DNA of 64,000 nucleotides from Mycolicibacterium parafortuitum (GTDB lineage Bacteria; Actinomycetota; Actinomycetes; Mycobacteriales; Mycobacteriaceae): positions 1 through 64,000 of the forward strand of contig NZ_MVID01000005.1 in assembly GCF_002086815.1 (NCBI RefSeq). Reading direction: 5' to 3'. The number at the start of each line of letters is the position of its first letter. The first letter of the stretch is position 1. The notes below the pieces were generated by a model, which saw nothing but the letters and a program-made list of their open reading frames with translations, did no database searches and was not told the DNA's origin. Of the stretch, positions 7,201 to 15,603 are shown one piece after another. The position numbers were made by a program, and so were the translations under genes.

Positions 7201-8759
7201 AGCTTCTCCGACCTCAGTTCGTGGCCTTTGGTGGTCAGGCATCTCCCGTTGGGCAGGTTCCACTGCCAGCCGTGCAGATTGCAGGTCAGGGTGTCGCCCT
7301 CGACGACGCCGAACTTGGACAGATCGGCCTTCAGATGCGGGCAGCGGCGCTGGATCTCCCAGCCGTCGAGCGTGATCGACGCGCTGTCGTCATGGGCCTC
7401 GGCGAACCAGCCGTCGGCGTAGGCGATGCGCTCGTCGGTGAGGCACTTGAAGAACGTGTACAGGTACTCGTTGTATCCGCCGACCCGCCACGCGGTGAAC
7501 CGGGTCGACAGGAAGATGGTGTTCACCCAGTCGGGTTCGTTGTCGCGCAGTACGGTGCGCACCAGTTCGGGCGCGATGCCGAAACCGTAGCGGAACTTCT
7601 CGTCCGGGATCGGTTCGCGCACAGCGCGTTTCGGGAAGTCCAACACCACTACTTCTTCGCGGTCCCCGGATCGCAGCCGCAACTCGACGGGATAACCGAT
7701 GCCGTCGCAGATCTGATCGGACTGCACCATGATCGGTTCGAACAGCTCGCGCAGCGGCTCCAGCAGCGGCTCACCGGTGGCCGGCGCCCAGCCCGCCTTC
7801 TCGGCAGCGAGCACGGGCGCCATCCGCTCGGCGAAATCCTCGATGTAGGCGGCCTTGCCGGTCGTGAAGATCGCCTCGACGTCGGCCTCCGGGATCGGGT
7901 GTGTCAGCGAATTCAGTTGCGAACCGGTCAGATCCGCGGTCGAACCGGGGATCATCAGCAGTCCGCCGTGGTGGCCGTGGCTGCGCATCTGGTCCAGGAA
8001 CACCATCTGGTCGGGGAAGATGTTCGCCGGGTCGCCGTGGTCGTCGTTGAGGTCGCGCAGCTCCGGATCCAGGAAGCACGGGGGGCCGGCGGACGGGATC
8101 ACCCATGTCGCGCCGACCTGGGCGATGTACTGGCGGCAGCGGTCCATCTGTCGTTGCCGCTTCTGCACGCCGAACGCCTCCTTGGCGCGGGCCGGCATGT
8201 CGTAGACCATCGGGTACCAGATCGCCCCCGAGTACTGCAGCATGTGCACGTCGACCTGGCCGAAGTCGGCGTGCACCATGTCGAGATCCACGGGGCGCGC
8301 GTCGTTCATGTTGAACGCGACCGTCTCGCCGTCGTCGACGATCAGGCCGGAGTCGCCGATCGGGCCGTCGGCGGGCGCGCGCAGCGCGACGATCATCACA
8401 TCGAGGTCGCCCTTGGGGCCGCTGACCCGGTGCTTGACCGAATCGGTGGTCTCGAAGAACGTGTGGAACCCGAGTTTCTCCAGTTCGCGGCGCAGATCCG
8501 GCACCGGGAAGTCCGGCAGCAGGACCACCGCGTCCTTGTTGACGTTCTCGCTGAGGTTCTTGGGGTCGAAGTGGTCCTTGTGCAGGTGCGAGACGTAGAG
8601 GTAGTCGACGTCGCCGAGCGCGGCCCAGTCCAGTCCGGTGTTGTCGGGGAACGGAAACCAGGACGCGAAGTAAGCGGGGTTGACCCACGGGTCGCACAGA
8701 ATGCTGCCCGCTTTGGTGTCGATGCGGAAACCCGCATGCCCGACGCTGGTGACCTGCAC
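7197..8759 (-). CDS. Metallo-beta-lactamase-fold / Rieske [2Fe-2S] fusion protein (Rv3818-like)
   Basis: A 520-residue two-domain protein. Residues about 1-250 form a UlaG-like metallo-beta-lactamase fold with the metal motif SHLHKDHFDP near residue 57. The C-terminal ~90 residues form a Rieske domain with CPH and CNLH ligand pairs (RRCPHLKADL, then TLTCNLHGWQW). The same two activities occur together in CMP-N-acetylneuraminate hydroxylase-like enzymes, which suggests an iron-dependent oxidation of an unknown, perhaps sugar-nucleotide, substrate. The frame extends to 8822, but GTG 8759 is chosen: AAGGGA precedes it and the product opens VQVTSVGHAGF, the usual MBL start. A TAAACT hexamer lies 47 bases upstream. 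The gene is divergent from the acyltransferase pair. Confidence 0.88.
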   Translation of the reverse strand: MQVTSVGHAGFRIDTKAGSILCDPWVNPAYFASWFPFPDNTGLDWAALGDVDYLYVSHLHKDHFDPKNLSENVNKDAVVLLPDFPVPDLRRELEKLGFHTFFETTDSVKHRVSGPKGDLDVMIVALRAPADGPIGDSGLIVDDGETVAFNMNDARPVDLDMVHADFGQVDVHMLQYSGAIWYPMVYDMPARAKEAFGVQKRQRQMDRCRQYIAQVGATWVIPSAGPPCFLDPELRDLNDDHGDPANIFPDQMVFLDQMRSHGHHGGLLMIPGSTADLTGSQLNSLTHPIPEADVEAIFTTGKAAYIEDFAERMAPVLAAEKAGWAPATGEPLLEPLRELFEPIMVQSDQICDGIGYPVELRLRSGDREEVVVLDFPKRAVREPIPDEKFRYGFGIAPELVRTVLRDNEPDWVNTIFLSTRFTAWRVGGYNEYLYTFFKCLTDERIAYADGWFAEAHDDSASITLDGWEIQRRCPHLKADLSKFGVVEGDTLTCNLHGWQWNLPNGRCLTTKGHELRSEKL

Positions 8760-8805
8760 AGATGTCCCTTCCGGGCCGGATACCCAAACTCCTTGCCCGT
8801 CTGGC

Positions 8806-8811
8806 AGTTTA
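8806..8811 (-). promoter_or_regulatory. -10 hexamer upstream of the MBL-Rieske gene
   Basis: On the minus strand TAAACT lies about 47 bases upstream of GTG 8759, leaving a leader of roughly 40 bases that contains the AAGGGA ribosome site. No convincing -35 element is visible. Confidence 0.35.
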
Positions 8812-8877
8812 GCCGGGCGCAAGGGGCTCCTCGTGCCGGCGAACGCCTCCGCTTGCCTCGGGTGTGCCCCAGCGCAC

Positions 8878-8883
8878 TACGCT
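8878..8883 (+). promoter_or_regulatory. -10 hexamer of the first acyltransferase (leaderless)
   Basis: TACGCT lies seven bases upstream of GTG 8891. It supports that codon, rather than the longer frame beginning at 8864, as the start. Confidence 0.45.
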
Positions 8884-8890
8884 GGCGGCT

Positions 8891-9679
8891 GTGGAACCGG
8901 TATATGGCACCGCCATCCAGATCGCTCGGCTGGTCTGGCGGATCCAGGGGCTGAAGTTCACGATCACCGGCGTCGAGAATCTGCCCAAGACCGGTGGCGC
9001 GGTCATCGCGATCAACCACACCAGCTATTTCGACTTCACGTTCGCCGGGCTGCCCGCCTACCAGCAGCACCTGGGCCGCAAGGTGCGGTTCATGGCGAAG
9101 AAGGAAGTCTTCGACAACAAGATCAGCGGCCCGTTGATGCGCGGAATGCGCCACATCCCGGTCGACCGGGACAGCGGCGCGGCGTCCTTCGACGAGGCCT
9201 GCCGCAGGCTGGCCGCCGGGGAGTTCGTCGGCGTCTATCCCGAGGCGACGATCAGCCGCAGCTTCGAGATCAAGGAGTTCAAGTCCGGCGCGGCGCGGAT
9301 GGCGATCGCGGCGAACGTGCCGATCGTGCCGCACATCGTGTGGGGCGCCCAGCGGATCTGGACCAAGGGCCATCCGAAGAACATGAAGCGGCCGAAGGTG
9401 CCGATCCACATCGCCGTCGGCACCCCGATCGAGCCGACGCTGCCCGCGTCCGAGTTGACCGCGCTGTTGCACTCCCGCATGCAGCATCTGCTGGAGCAGG
9501 TGCAGGACGCCTACGGCCCGCACCCGCCCGGTGAGTTCTGGGTGCCGCACCGGATGGGCGGCGGCGCGCCGACGCTCGCCGAGGCCAACCGGATGGACGC
9601 CGAGGAAGCAGCGCAAAAGGCCGCCCGGCGCGGCGGGACGCCCGGACTGGACGCCGGAGCCTCCGAGGCGCCGGGGTAG
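8891..9679 (+). CDS. 1-acyl-glycerol-3-phosphate acyltransferase-type protein (Rv3816c-like)
   Basis: A 262-residue PlsC-type acyltransferase. It has the HX4D catalytic motif in INHTSYFDF (about residues 41-49). The substrate-binding block is VYPEATISRSFEIK near residue 115, with RNA-like PVDRDSGAASFD between them. The N-terminus begins VEPVYGTAIQIARLVWRIQGLKF, closely paralleling the next gene. GTG 8891 is the start given that parallel and a TANNNT hexamer seven bases before it. Family members transfer an acyl chain to lysophosphatidate-like acceptors at the membrane. The actual acceptor here could be a phospholipid or glycolipid precursor. Confidence 0.88.
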   Translation: MEPVYGTAIQIARLVWRIQGLKFTITGVENLPKTGGAVIAINHTSYFDFTFAGLPAYQQHLGRKVRFMAKKEVFDNKISGPLMRGMRHIPVDRDSGAASFDEACRRLAAGEFVGVYPEATISRSFEIKEFKSGAARMAIAANVPIVPHIVWGAQRIWTKGHPKNMKRPKVPIHIAVGTPIEPTLPASELTALLHSRMQHLLEQVQDAYGPHPPGEFWVPHRMGGGAPTLAEANRMDAEEAAQKAARRGGTPGLDAGASEAPG

Positions 9680-9684
9680 CCCAG

Positions 9685-10431
9685 ATGGAACCGGTCTTCC
9701 GCGCGCTCGAGGTCACGGCCAAGTTCGCGGTGTGGGCCACCGGCACGAAGATCACCTTCCGCGGCCTCGACAACCTGCCCGCCACCGGTGGCGCGGTGGT
9801 CGCCATCAACCACACCGGCTACGTCGACTTCCTGCCCGCCGCACTCGCCGCGAACCGGCGGGGGCGCCGCATGCGGTTCATGATCAAGGCGGAGATGAAC
9901 GAGGTGCGGCCCATCGGCTGGCTGATCAAGCACACCAGGACGATCCCGGTCGACCGGCAGGCCGGAGCGGGCGCCTACGCCGCCGCGGTCGCCTCGCTTC
10001 GCGACGGAGAACTCGTCGGGGTTTACCCGGAGGCGACGATCAGCCGCAGCTTCGAGCTCAAGGAATTCAAGTCCGGTGCGGTCCGGATGGCCCGGGAGGC
10101 GCAGGTGCCGATCGTGCCGCTGATCGTCTGGGGCGCCCAGCGGATTTGGACCAAGGGTCACCCGAAAGCGGTGGGACGCAACAAGTTCCCGGTGACCGTC
10201 ATCGTCGGTGCGCCGATCGATTCGTCCGGTGATGCGGTGGCGCTGGACGCGACGCTTCGTGCCGAGATGAACCGTCTGCTGCACCGGGCGCAGGACGGCT
10301 ACGAACAGCCGCCGGGAGCGTTCTGGCTGCCGCGGCGCCTCGGCGGTGGGGCACCGACCCCGGCGGAGGCGCGACTGATAGAGGAGGCCGAGATGGCAGA
10401 GCGCGCGCACAGACGGGGCGAGCGCCGATGA
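9685..10431 (+). CDS. 1-acyl-glycerol-3-phosphate acyltransferase-type protein, tandem paralogue (Rv3815c/Rv3814c-like)
   Basis: A 248-residue PlsC-type acyltransferase, paralogous to the gene five bases upstream. The motifs are nearly identical: INHTGYVDF for HX4D and VYPEATISRSFELK for the acceptor block. Both proteins share long stretches such as PIVPLIVWGAQRIWTKGHPK. It starts at ATG 9685. The stop overlaps the ATG of the HAD gene (ATGA), so acyltransferase, acyltransferase and HAD phosphatase form one operon. M. tuberculosis has three copies at this place as I recall; here there are two. Confidence 0.88.
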   Translation: MEPVFRALEVTAKFAVWATGTKITFRGLDNLPATGGAVVAINHTGYVDFLPAALAANRRGRRMRFMIKAEMNEVRPIGWLIKHTRTIPVDRQAGAGAYAAAVASLRDGELVGVYPEATISRSFELKEFKSGAVRMAREAQVPIVPLIVWGAQRIWTKGHPKAVGRNKFPVTVIVGAPIDSSGDAVALDATLRAEMNRLLHRAQDGYEQPPGAFWLPRRLGGGAPTPAEARLIEEAEMAERAHRRGERR

Positions 10432-11240
10432 CGCCGCTGCTGATCGCGACGGACGTCGACGGCACCCTGATCGACGACGACGAGAACGTCACCCCCCGCA
10501 CGCGGTCGGTGGTGCGCGCCGCCGTGGACGCGGGTACGCGATTCGTGCTCGCGACGGGCAGGCCGCCGCGGTGGGTGCAGCCGATCGTGGACCAGCTGGG
10601 GTTCGCGCCGATGGCGGTGTGCGCCAACGGCGCGGTGATCTACGACCCGGCCACCGACCGGATCGTGTCGGCACGCACGCTGTCGACCGACGAACTCGGT
10701 GAGCTCGCCGAGATCGCGACGCGGGTGATCCCCGGAGCGGGTCTGGCCGTGGAACGCGTCGGCCAGAGCGCGCACGACGCGGCCACCCCGCAGTTCGTCA
10801 GCTCACCGGGCTACGAGCACGCGTGGCTGAACCCGGACAACACCGAGGTCTCGGTCGAGGACCTGCTGAGCGCACCCGCGGTGAAGCTGCTGATCCGTAA
10901 GGCCGGGGCGCGCAGCGCCGACATGGCCGAGGTGCTGGCCCGACACGTCGGCCTGGCGGGGGACCTGACGTATTCGACCAACAACGGGCTGATCGAGGTG
11001 GTGCCGCTCGGGGTCAGCAAGGCCACCGGTATCGACGAGGTGGCCCGCCCGCTGGGCATCGACGCGGCCGACATCGTGACGTTCGGGGACATGCCCAACG
11101 ACATTCCGATGCTCGGGTGGGCCGGCCTCGGCGTCGCGATGGGCAATGCGCACCCGGAAGCGATCGCCGCGGCCGACGAGGTGACCGTGACGAACGCCGA
11201 AGACGGTGTCGCGCGTGTCCTCGAACGCTGGTGGCGTTAG
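10428..11240 (+). CDS. HAD-superfamily hydrolase, Cof-type (Rv3813c-like)
   Basis: A 270-residue Cof-type (IIB) haloacid dehalogenase phosphatase. Motif I is DVDGTLIDDDENV (about residues 7-19). Motif II Thr lies in VLATGRPPRW. Motif III Lys is in the VPLGVSKATGIDE segment. Motif IV is GDMPNDIPML near residue 225. Such enzymes dephosphorylate sugar phosphates, flavin precursors or similar small metabolites; the substrate cannot be read from sequence. It overlaps the second acyltransferase by four bases and ends 34 bases from the convergent PGRP/LGFP gene. Confidence 0.9.
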   Translation: MTPLLIATDVDGTLIDDDENVTPRTRSVVRAAVDAGTRFVLATGRPPRWVQPIVDQLGFAPMAVCANGAVIYDPATDRIVSARTLSTDELGELAEIATRVIPGAGLAVERVGQSAHDAATPQFVSSPGYEHAWLNPDNTEVSVEDLLSAPAVKLLIRKAGARSADMAEVLARHVGLAGDLTYSTNNGLIEVVPLGVSKATGIDEVARPLGIDAADIVTFGDMPNDIPMLGWAGLGVAMGNAHPEAIAAADEVTVTNAEDGVARVLERWWR

Positions 11241-11274
11241 ACACCGGGATACGACAGGAACCGGCAGGTTCGCG

Positions 11275-12882
11275 TCAGGCCGGGTTGCTCGGCGGGGTGA
11301 ACCGCTCCAGCTGAACGGGATTGAGATCGGCGGGCGGCAGTTCGACGGGCACCCCGTCGGTCACTCGTGTCACCCTGCCGTTCTCCCGGTCGAAGTTCAG
11401 CGTGCCGTGCTGGAAGTTCTGCACGATCCACAGCGGTTCCGGGATCTCGCCGCTGGTCGGCAGTCCCAGCGCGCCGCGCTCGAACCCGAGCGCACCCCAG
11501 GCGCGGTACAGCTCACCGGTGATCGGCTGCGCCCCGGTCTCTGGGGACCAGTACACGGCCCCGTGCTCGAAGGTCACATAGCGCGTCGCGCCCAGCCCGG
11601 AGGCCTCCGGCGACGTGGGCCGGCCGAGGTAGCTGTTCATCCCGCCCATGGCCTCCCACTTGGCGTGGATCGCGCCACCGCGCAGGGTTTCGGCGAGTTG
11701 CTCCGGTCCGGGCGGATCGTTGAACCGCGCGGCGATGTTGCGGATCTCGGGCATCAGCGCATACGCGGCAGCGCCAGGGCACTCGGTGTTCCCGACGTCG
11801 CGGTGGGTGAAGATCGTCGGCAGCGTCGGGGTGGCGCCGAACGGGAACTTGGTGAACGAGCCGCCCTCGGACGGCAGCACCACCGAACCCAGCGGGTCGA
11901 CACTGGACTGGCCCAGCACCCAGCCGAGAAGCCGTGCGGTGTTACGCAATTGCACCGGGGTCGGCGGCACGGTCTCGAAGTTGCCGAGCATCGCGACGCC
12001 CCAGGTGTTGTGGTTGAAGCCGCCGGTGTGCGCACCCTCGACGGGCCGCGTCATACCGCCCGCGCGGCCCTCGAAGACCTGGCCGTACTTGTCCACCATC
12101 GCGTTGTAGGCGATGTCGCACCAGCCCAGCGTCCGGGTGTGGTACTCGTAGATCGATCTGATGATGCCCGCGGAATCCTCCGGCGCGTACTCGTTGCTGC
12201 CGGCCGTGTGGTGGACGACACCGGCGCGAACCTTGGTGTCGTAGCGCGGCTCTCCGCACCGCATCCCCTCGTCGGCACCCCACTGCGCGCGGTTGATGAT
12301 GTGCGGAGGCTGGCCGGCGGGGGTCAAGGCGTTGGGCAGCGGGCCGAGATCCGGCGGCGCCTCGGGCGGGCTGATCAGCACCGCGGTGATGTTCTGGGCG
12401 AACGACTGCTCGACGTTGGCGGGCACGTACCCGAGCTCCGGGCCGTCGGTCTCGGGGGCCGCCGGCGCGGTGACCGGGGCGTCGTGCGGGCGCGTCACCG
12501 CGATCTGCACGGTCGTGGTGCGGCCGATGAACACCGGTTCGGTGCCGCGGGGGCCGGGCAGGTCGGCGCCGACGCCCTCGAGGGGTTCGGCCTGGTACCA
12601 CGGGCCCCAGGTGCCGTCGTCCTTCTTGGCCCGCACCCGTGCCGACGTGCCGGTGAGATCGTCGGAGGTCAGCGCGACCATCGAGAACGGGGTGTCCTGG
12701 TGGAGCTCCCGGATGGTCTCACCGCCGCCGAGATCGGGCAGCGGTTGCTGGGCGAGTTGGGGCGCGGACGCGGCGGGACGGTCGTCCTCGCCGGGGAGTC
12801 CGGTGATCGCCCACGGCAGCAGCAGCACTGTCGCCGCTAGCGCGGTGAACAGCACCGATGGTGCGCGGCGCGGATACAGCAC
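11275..12882 (-). CDS. Exported PGRP/amidase-domain protein with LGFP repeats (Rv3811-like)
   Basis: A 535-residue secreted protein. The N-terminal hydrophobic segment (about 8-30) is a signal peptide or anchor. Residues about 200-390 form a peptidoglycan-recognition/amidase_2 domain: INRAQWGADE, VVHHTAGSNEY (zinc His), WCDIAYN, FTHRDVGNTECPG (zinc His and Cys). The C-terminal ~120 residues carry LGFP-type repeats (YLGRPTSPEA, ALGLPTSGE) that anchor corynebacterial and mycobacterial proteins to the wall. It starts at GTG 12882. A role in peptidoglycan binding or cleavage in the wall is likely. Two GTNAC elements nine bases apart lie just upstream. Confidence 0.9.
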   Translation of the reverse strand: MLYPRRAPSVLFTALAATVLLLPWAITGLPGEDDRPAASAPQLAQQPLPDLGGGETIRELHQDTPFSMVALTSDDLTGTSARVRAKKDDGTWGPWYQAEPLEGVGADLPGPRGTEPVFIGRTTTVQIAVTRPHDAPVTAPAAPETDGPELGYVPANVEQSFAQNITAVLISPPEAPPDLGPLPNALTPAGQPPHIINRAQWGADEGMRCGEPRYDTKVRAGVVHHTAGSNEYAPEDSAGIIRSIYEYHTRTLGWCDIAYNAMVDKYGQVFEGRAGGMTRPVEGAHTGGFNHNTWGVAMLGNFETVPPTPVQLRNTARLLGWVLGQSSVDPLGSVVLPSEGGSFTKFPFGATPTLPTIFTHRDVGNTECPGAAAYALMPEIRNIAARFNDPPGPEQLAETLRGGAIHAKWEAMGGMNSYLGRPTSPEASGLGATRYVTFEHGAVYWSPETGAQPITGELYRAWGALGFERGALGLPTSGEIPEPLWIVQNFQHGTLNFDRENGRVTRVTDGVPVELPPADLNPVQLERFTPPSNPA

Positions 12883-12890
12883 GGACTGAT

Positions 12891-12904
12891 GTTACGTATG
12901 TGAC
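12891..12904 (-). promoter_or_regulatory. Paired GTNAC 9-mers before the PGRP/LGFP gene
   Basis: On the minus strand GTCAC and GTAAC occur nine bases apart, ending about nine bases before the GTG start. The spacing equals that of the erp array. It is a candidate binding site for the same response regulator, possibly MtrA. The location so close to the start codon would suit repression or a leader-located site. Confidence 0.35.
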
Positions 12905-12970
12905 AACTGATACCCGTGTTGCGACACACCGAAACCGCAGGACCCCTTACGCGCGGGGCCCTCTACACGC

Positions 12971-13011
12971 AACGGCACCGCAGAGCGTGCTGGCGCTTCT
13001 GCGGTGCCGTT
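12971..13011 (-). terminator. Hairpin downstream of erp
   Basis: The arms at 12971-12987 and 12994-13011 are complementary over 17 pairs, with one bulged base and a six-base loop. The hairpin lies 29 bases past the erp stop on the minus strand. There is no strong T run, as is common for mycobacterial terminators. Confidence 0.6.
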
Positions 13012-13039
13012 CCGTGACAGGACTGAGAAGGAGTCTGGC

Positions 13040-14230
13040 TCAGGCTCCCGGCTCGAAGCTGGCCTCGGCGGCACCCAGGCCGGCCTCGACCGGGGCGGCC
13101 TCGCCGACCTCACCGGCGGCGGTGGCCAGCGGCGCGGCCGGGACCGGCGGTACGGGCGGCTTGACCGCCGACATGATCGCGGGCATCAGCACGCCCTTGA
13201 GCAGGTCGATCGCCTCGCCGGCACCCAGCGAATCGGCCGCGCTGGCCAGATCGCCGAGCAGCCCGCCGCTGCTGGTCGACACCGGCTGCGTCGCGGCCAG
13301 CGTCGGATCGCCGAGCACCGGGTAGGAGCCCAGCGCCGGGTCGAGGCCGATCGGCGCCGAGATCGGGATCTCACCGGGGGCCGTCAGGCCCGTCGAGATC
13401 GGCGAGACACCGAGTGCGGGGTCGGTCAGGCTCGGCGTGGTCAGTCCGGGCGTACTCAGTCCGGGCGTGGACAGGGCCGGGTCGGTCAGCGACGGGGTCG
13501 TCAGGCCGGGGGAGGCCAGCGCCGGGTCGGTCAGGCTGGGCGTGGTCAGACCGGGCGTGGTCAGACCGGGGGAGGCCAGCGCCGGGTCGGTCAGGCTGGG
13601 CGTGGTCAGACCGGGCGTGGTCAGACCGGGGGAGGCCAGCGCCGGGTCGGTCAGGCTGGGCGTGGTCAGACCGGGCGTGGTCAGGCCGGGGGAGGCCAGC
13701 GCCGGGTCGGTCAGGCTGGGCGTGGTCAGACCGGGCGTGGTCAGACCGGGGGAGGCCAGCGCCGGGTCGGTCAGGCTGGGCGTGGTCAGACCGGGCGTGG
13801 TCAACCCGGGCATGGCGCCGGTCGGGCTGGTCAGCGCCGGATTGGTCAGGGCCGGATTGGCCAGGCTCGGATCGGTCAGCGACGGGGCCGCGGACAGCCC
13901 GGGCATCAACCCGGGGGAGGTGAGCCCGGCGGTGCCCAGTCCGGGCATCAGCGTGGTCGGCGACGAGCTGGTTCCGGTCAACAGGCCGGTCGGAAGCGGA
14001 GGCAGGTTGATACCGAACTGGGAAAGGCCCTGCGACAGCGCCGTCATCAGCTCGCCGGGTAGGTCGGCGATGCTGGCGGCCTGGACGAACTCGCGATGCT
14101 GCGGCTCGTTGTCGAGCGCTCCTGCGGCGGACAATTCGGAAACGGCAATGACTGCAACTGGACTTGCGACGGCCAGAGCGGCGACTGTGCTCAGGGCTGT
14201 CGAGAGCCGGCGGCGACGTCGGTTCGGCAC
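13040..14230 (-). CDS. erp: Exported repetitive protein Erp (PirG, Rv3810)
   Basis: A 396-residue exported surface protein. The N-terminus MPNRRRRRLSTALSTVAALAVAS is a basic signal sequence; cleavage is expected near ELSAAGALDN. The middle (about residues 145-270) is built of PGLTTP-type units, including five tandem copies of a 20-residue unit. A hydrophobic segment (DLLKGVLMPAIMSAV) precedes an Ala/Pro-rich C-terminus. Erp is a cell-wall-associated virulence factor in pathogenic mycobacteria and affects envelope integrity in fast growers. It starts at GTG 14230, with GGGAGA upstream. It is divergent from glf, sharing a control region that carries a 9-bp repeat array. Confidence 0.95.
   Translation of the reverse strand: MPNRRRRRLSTALSTVAALAVASPVAVIAVSELSAAGALDNEPQHREFVQAASIADLPGELMTALSQGLSQFGINLPPLPTGLLTGTSSSPTTLMPGLGTAGLTSPGLMPGLSAAPSLTDPSLANPALTNPALTSPTGAMPGLTTPGLTTPSLTDPALASPGLTTPGLTTPSLTDPALASPGLTTPGLTTPSLTDPALASPGLTTPGLTTPSLTDPALASPGLTTPGLTTPSLTDPALASPGLTTPSLTDPALSTPGLSTPGLTTPSLTDPALGVSPISTGLTAPGEIPISAPIGLDPALGSYPVLGDPTLAATQPVSTSSGGLLGDLASAADSLGAGEAIDLLKGVLMPAIMSAVKPPVPPVPAAPLATAAGEVGEAAPVEAGLGAAEASFEPGA
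13501..13800 (-). repeat. Five tandem 60-bp repeats inside erp
   Basis: Five consecutive 60-base units, almost identical at DNA level (differing mainly at a single C/A position), encode the 20-residue unit PGLTTPGLTTPSLTDPALAS. Flanking units at both ends are more diverged. This is typical of a coding minisatellite that can expand or contract by slippage or recombination. Confidence 0.95.
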
Positions 14231-14277
14231 GGAAGTCTCCCTAATACATGGATTACGCGGATACGGTTCTGGCGTAC

Positions 14278-14322
14278 GTGACTGATGCTACTGATGTGAC
14301 AGCTGTGACTAGAGTGACGATA
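14278..14322 (-). promoter_or_regulatory. Five-unit 9-bp GTGAC/GTCAC array between erp and glf
   Basis: GTGAC occurs at 14278, 14296, 14305 and 14314, with GCTAC at 14287, so five units sit at an exact nine-base period. On the erp coding strand they read GTCAC. The array lies 48-92 bases upstream of erp and 80-124 bases upstream of glf. The 9-mer resembles the GTCACAgcg motif described for the essential response regulator MtrA, so MtrA control of erp and/or glf is the leading hypothesis. Confidence 0.5.
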
Positions 14323-14371
14323 TGGAATCGTGAGCGAATCGCGACCTGGACGGCTCGGCCAACTCGGGTGA

Positions 14372-15601
<1,230 letters not shown>

Positions 15602-15603
15602 GC

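Noticed and set aside
13501..13800. CRISPR-like regularly spaced array
   Set aside because: Units are contiguous 60-base coding repeats with no unique spacers and lie in frame within erp.
13004..14062. Gln/Gly/Arg-repeat protein on the plus strand
   Set aside because: It is the antisense reading of the erp repeats, with no start context or family.
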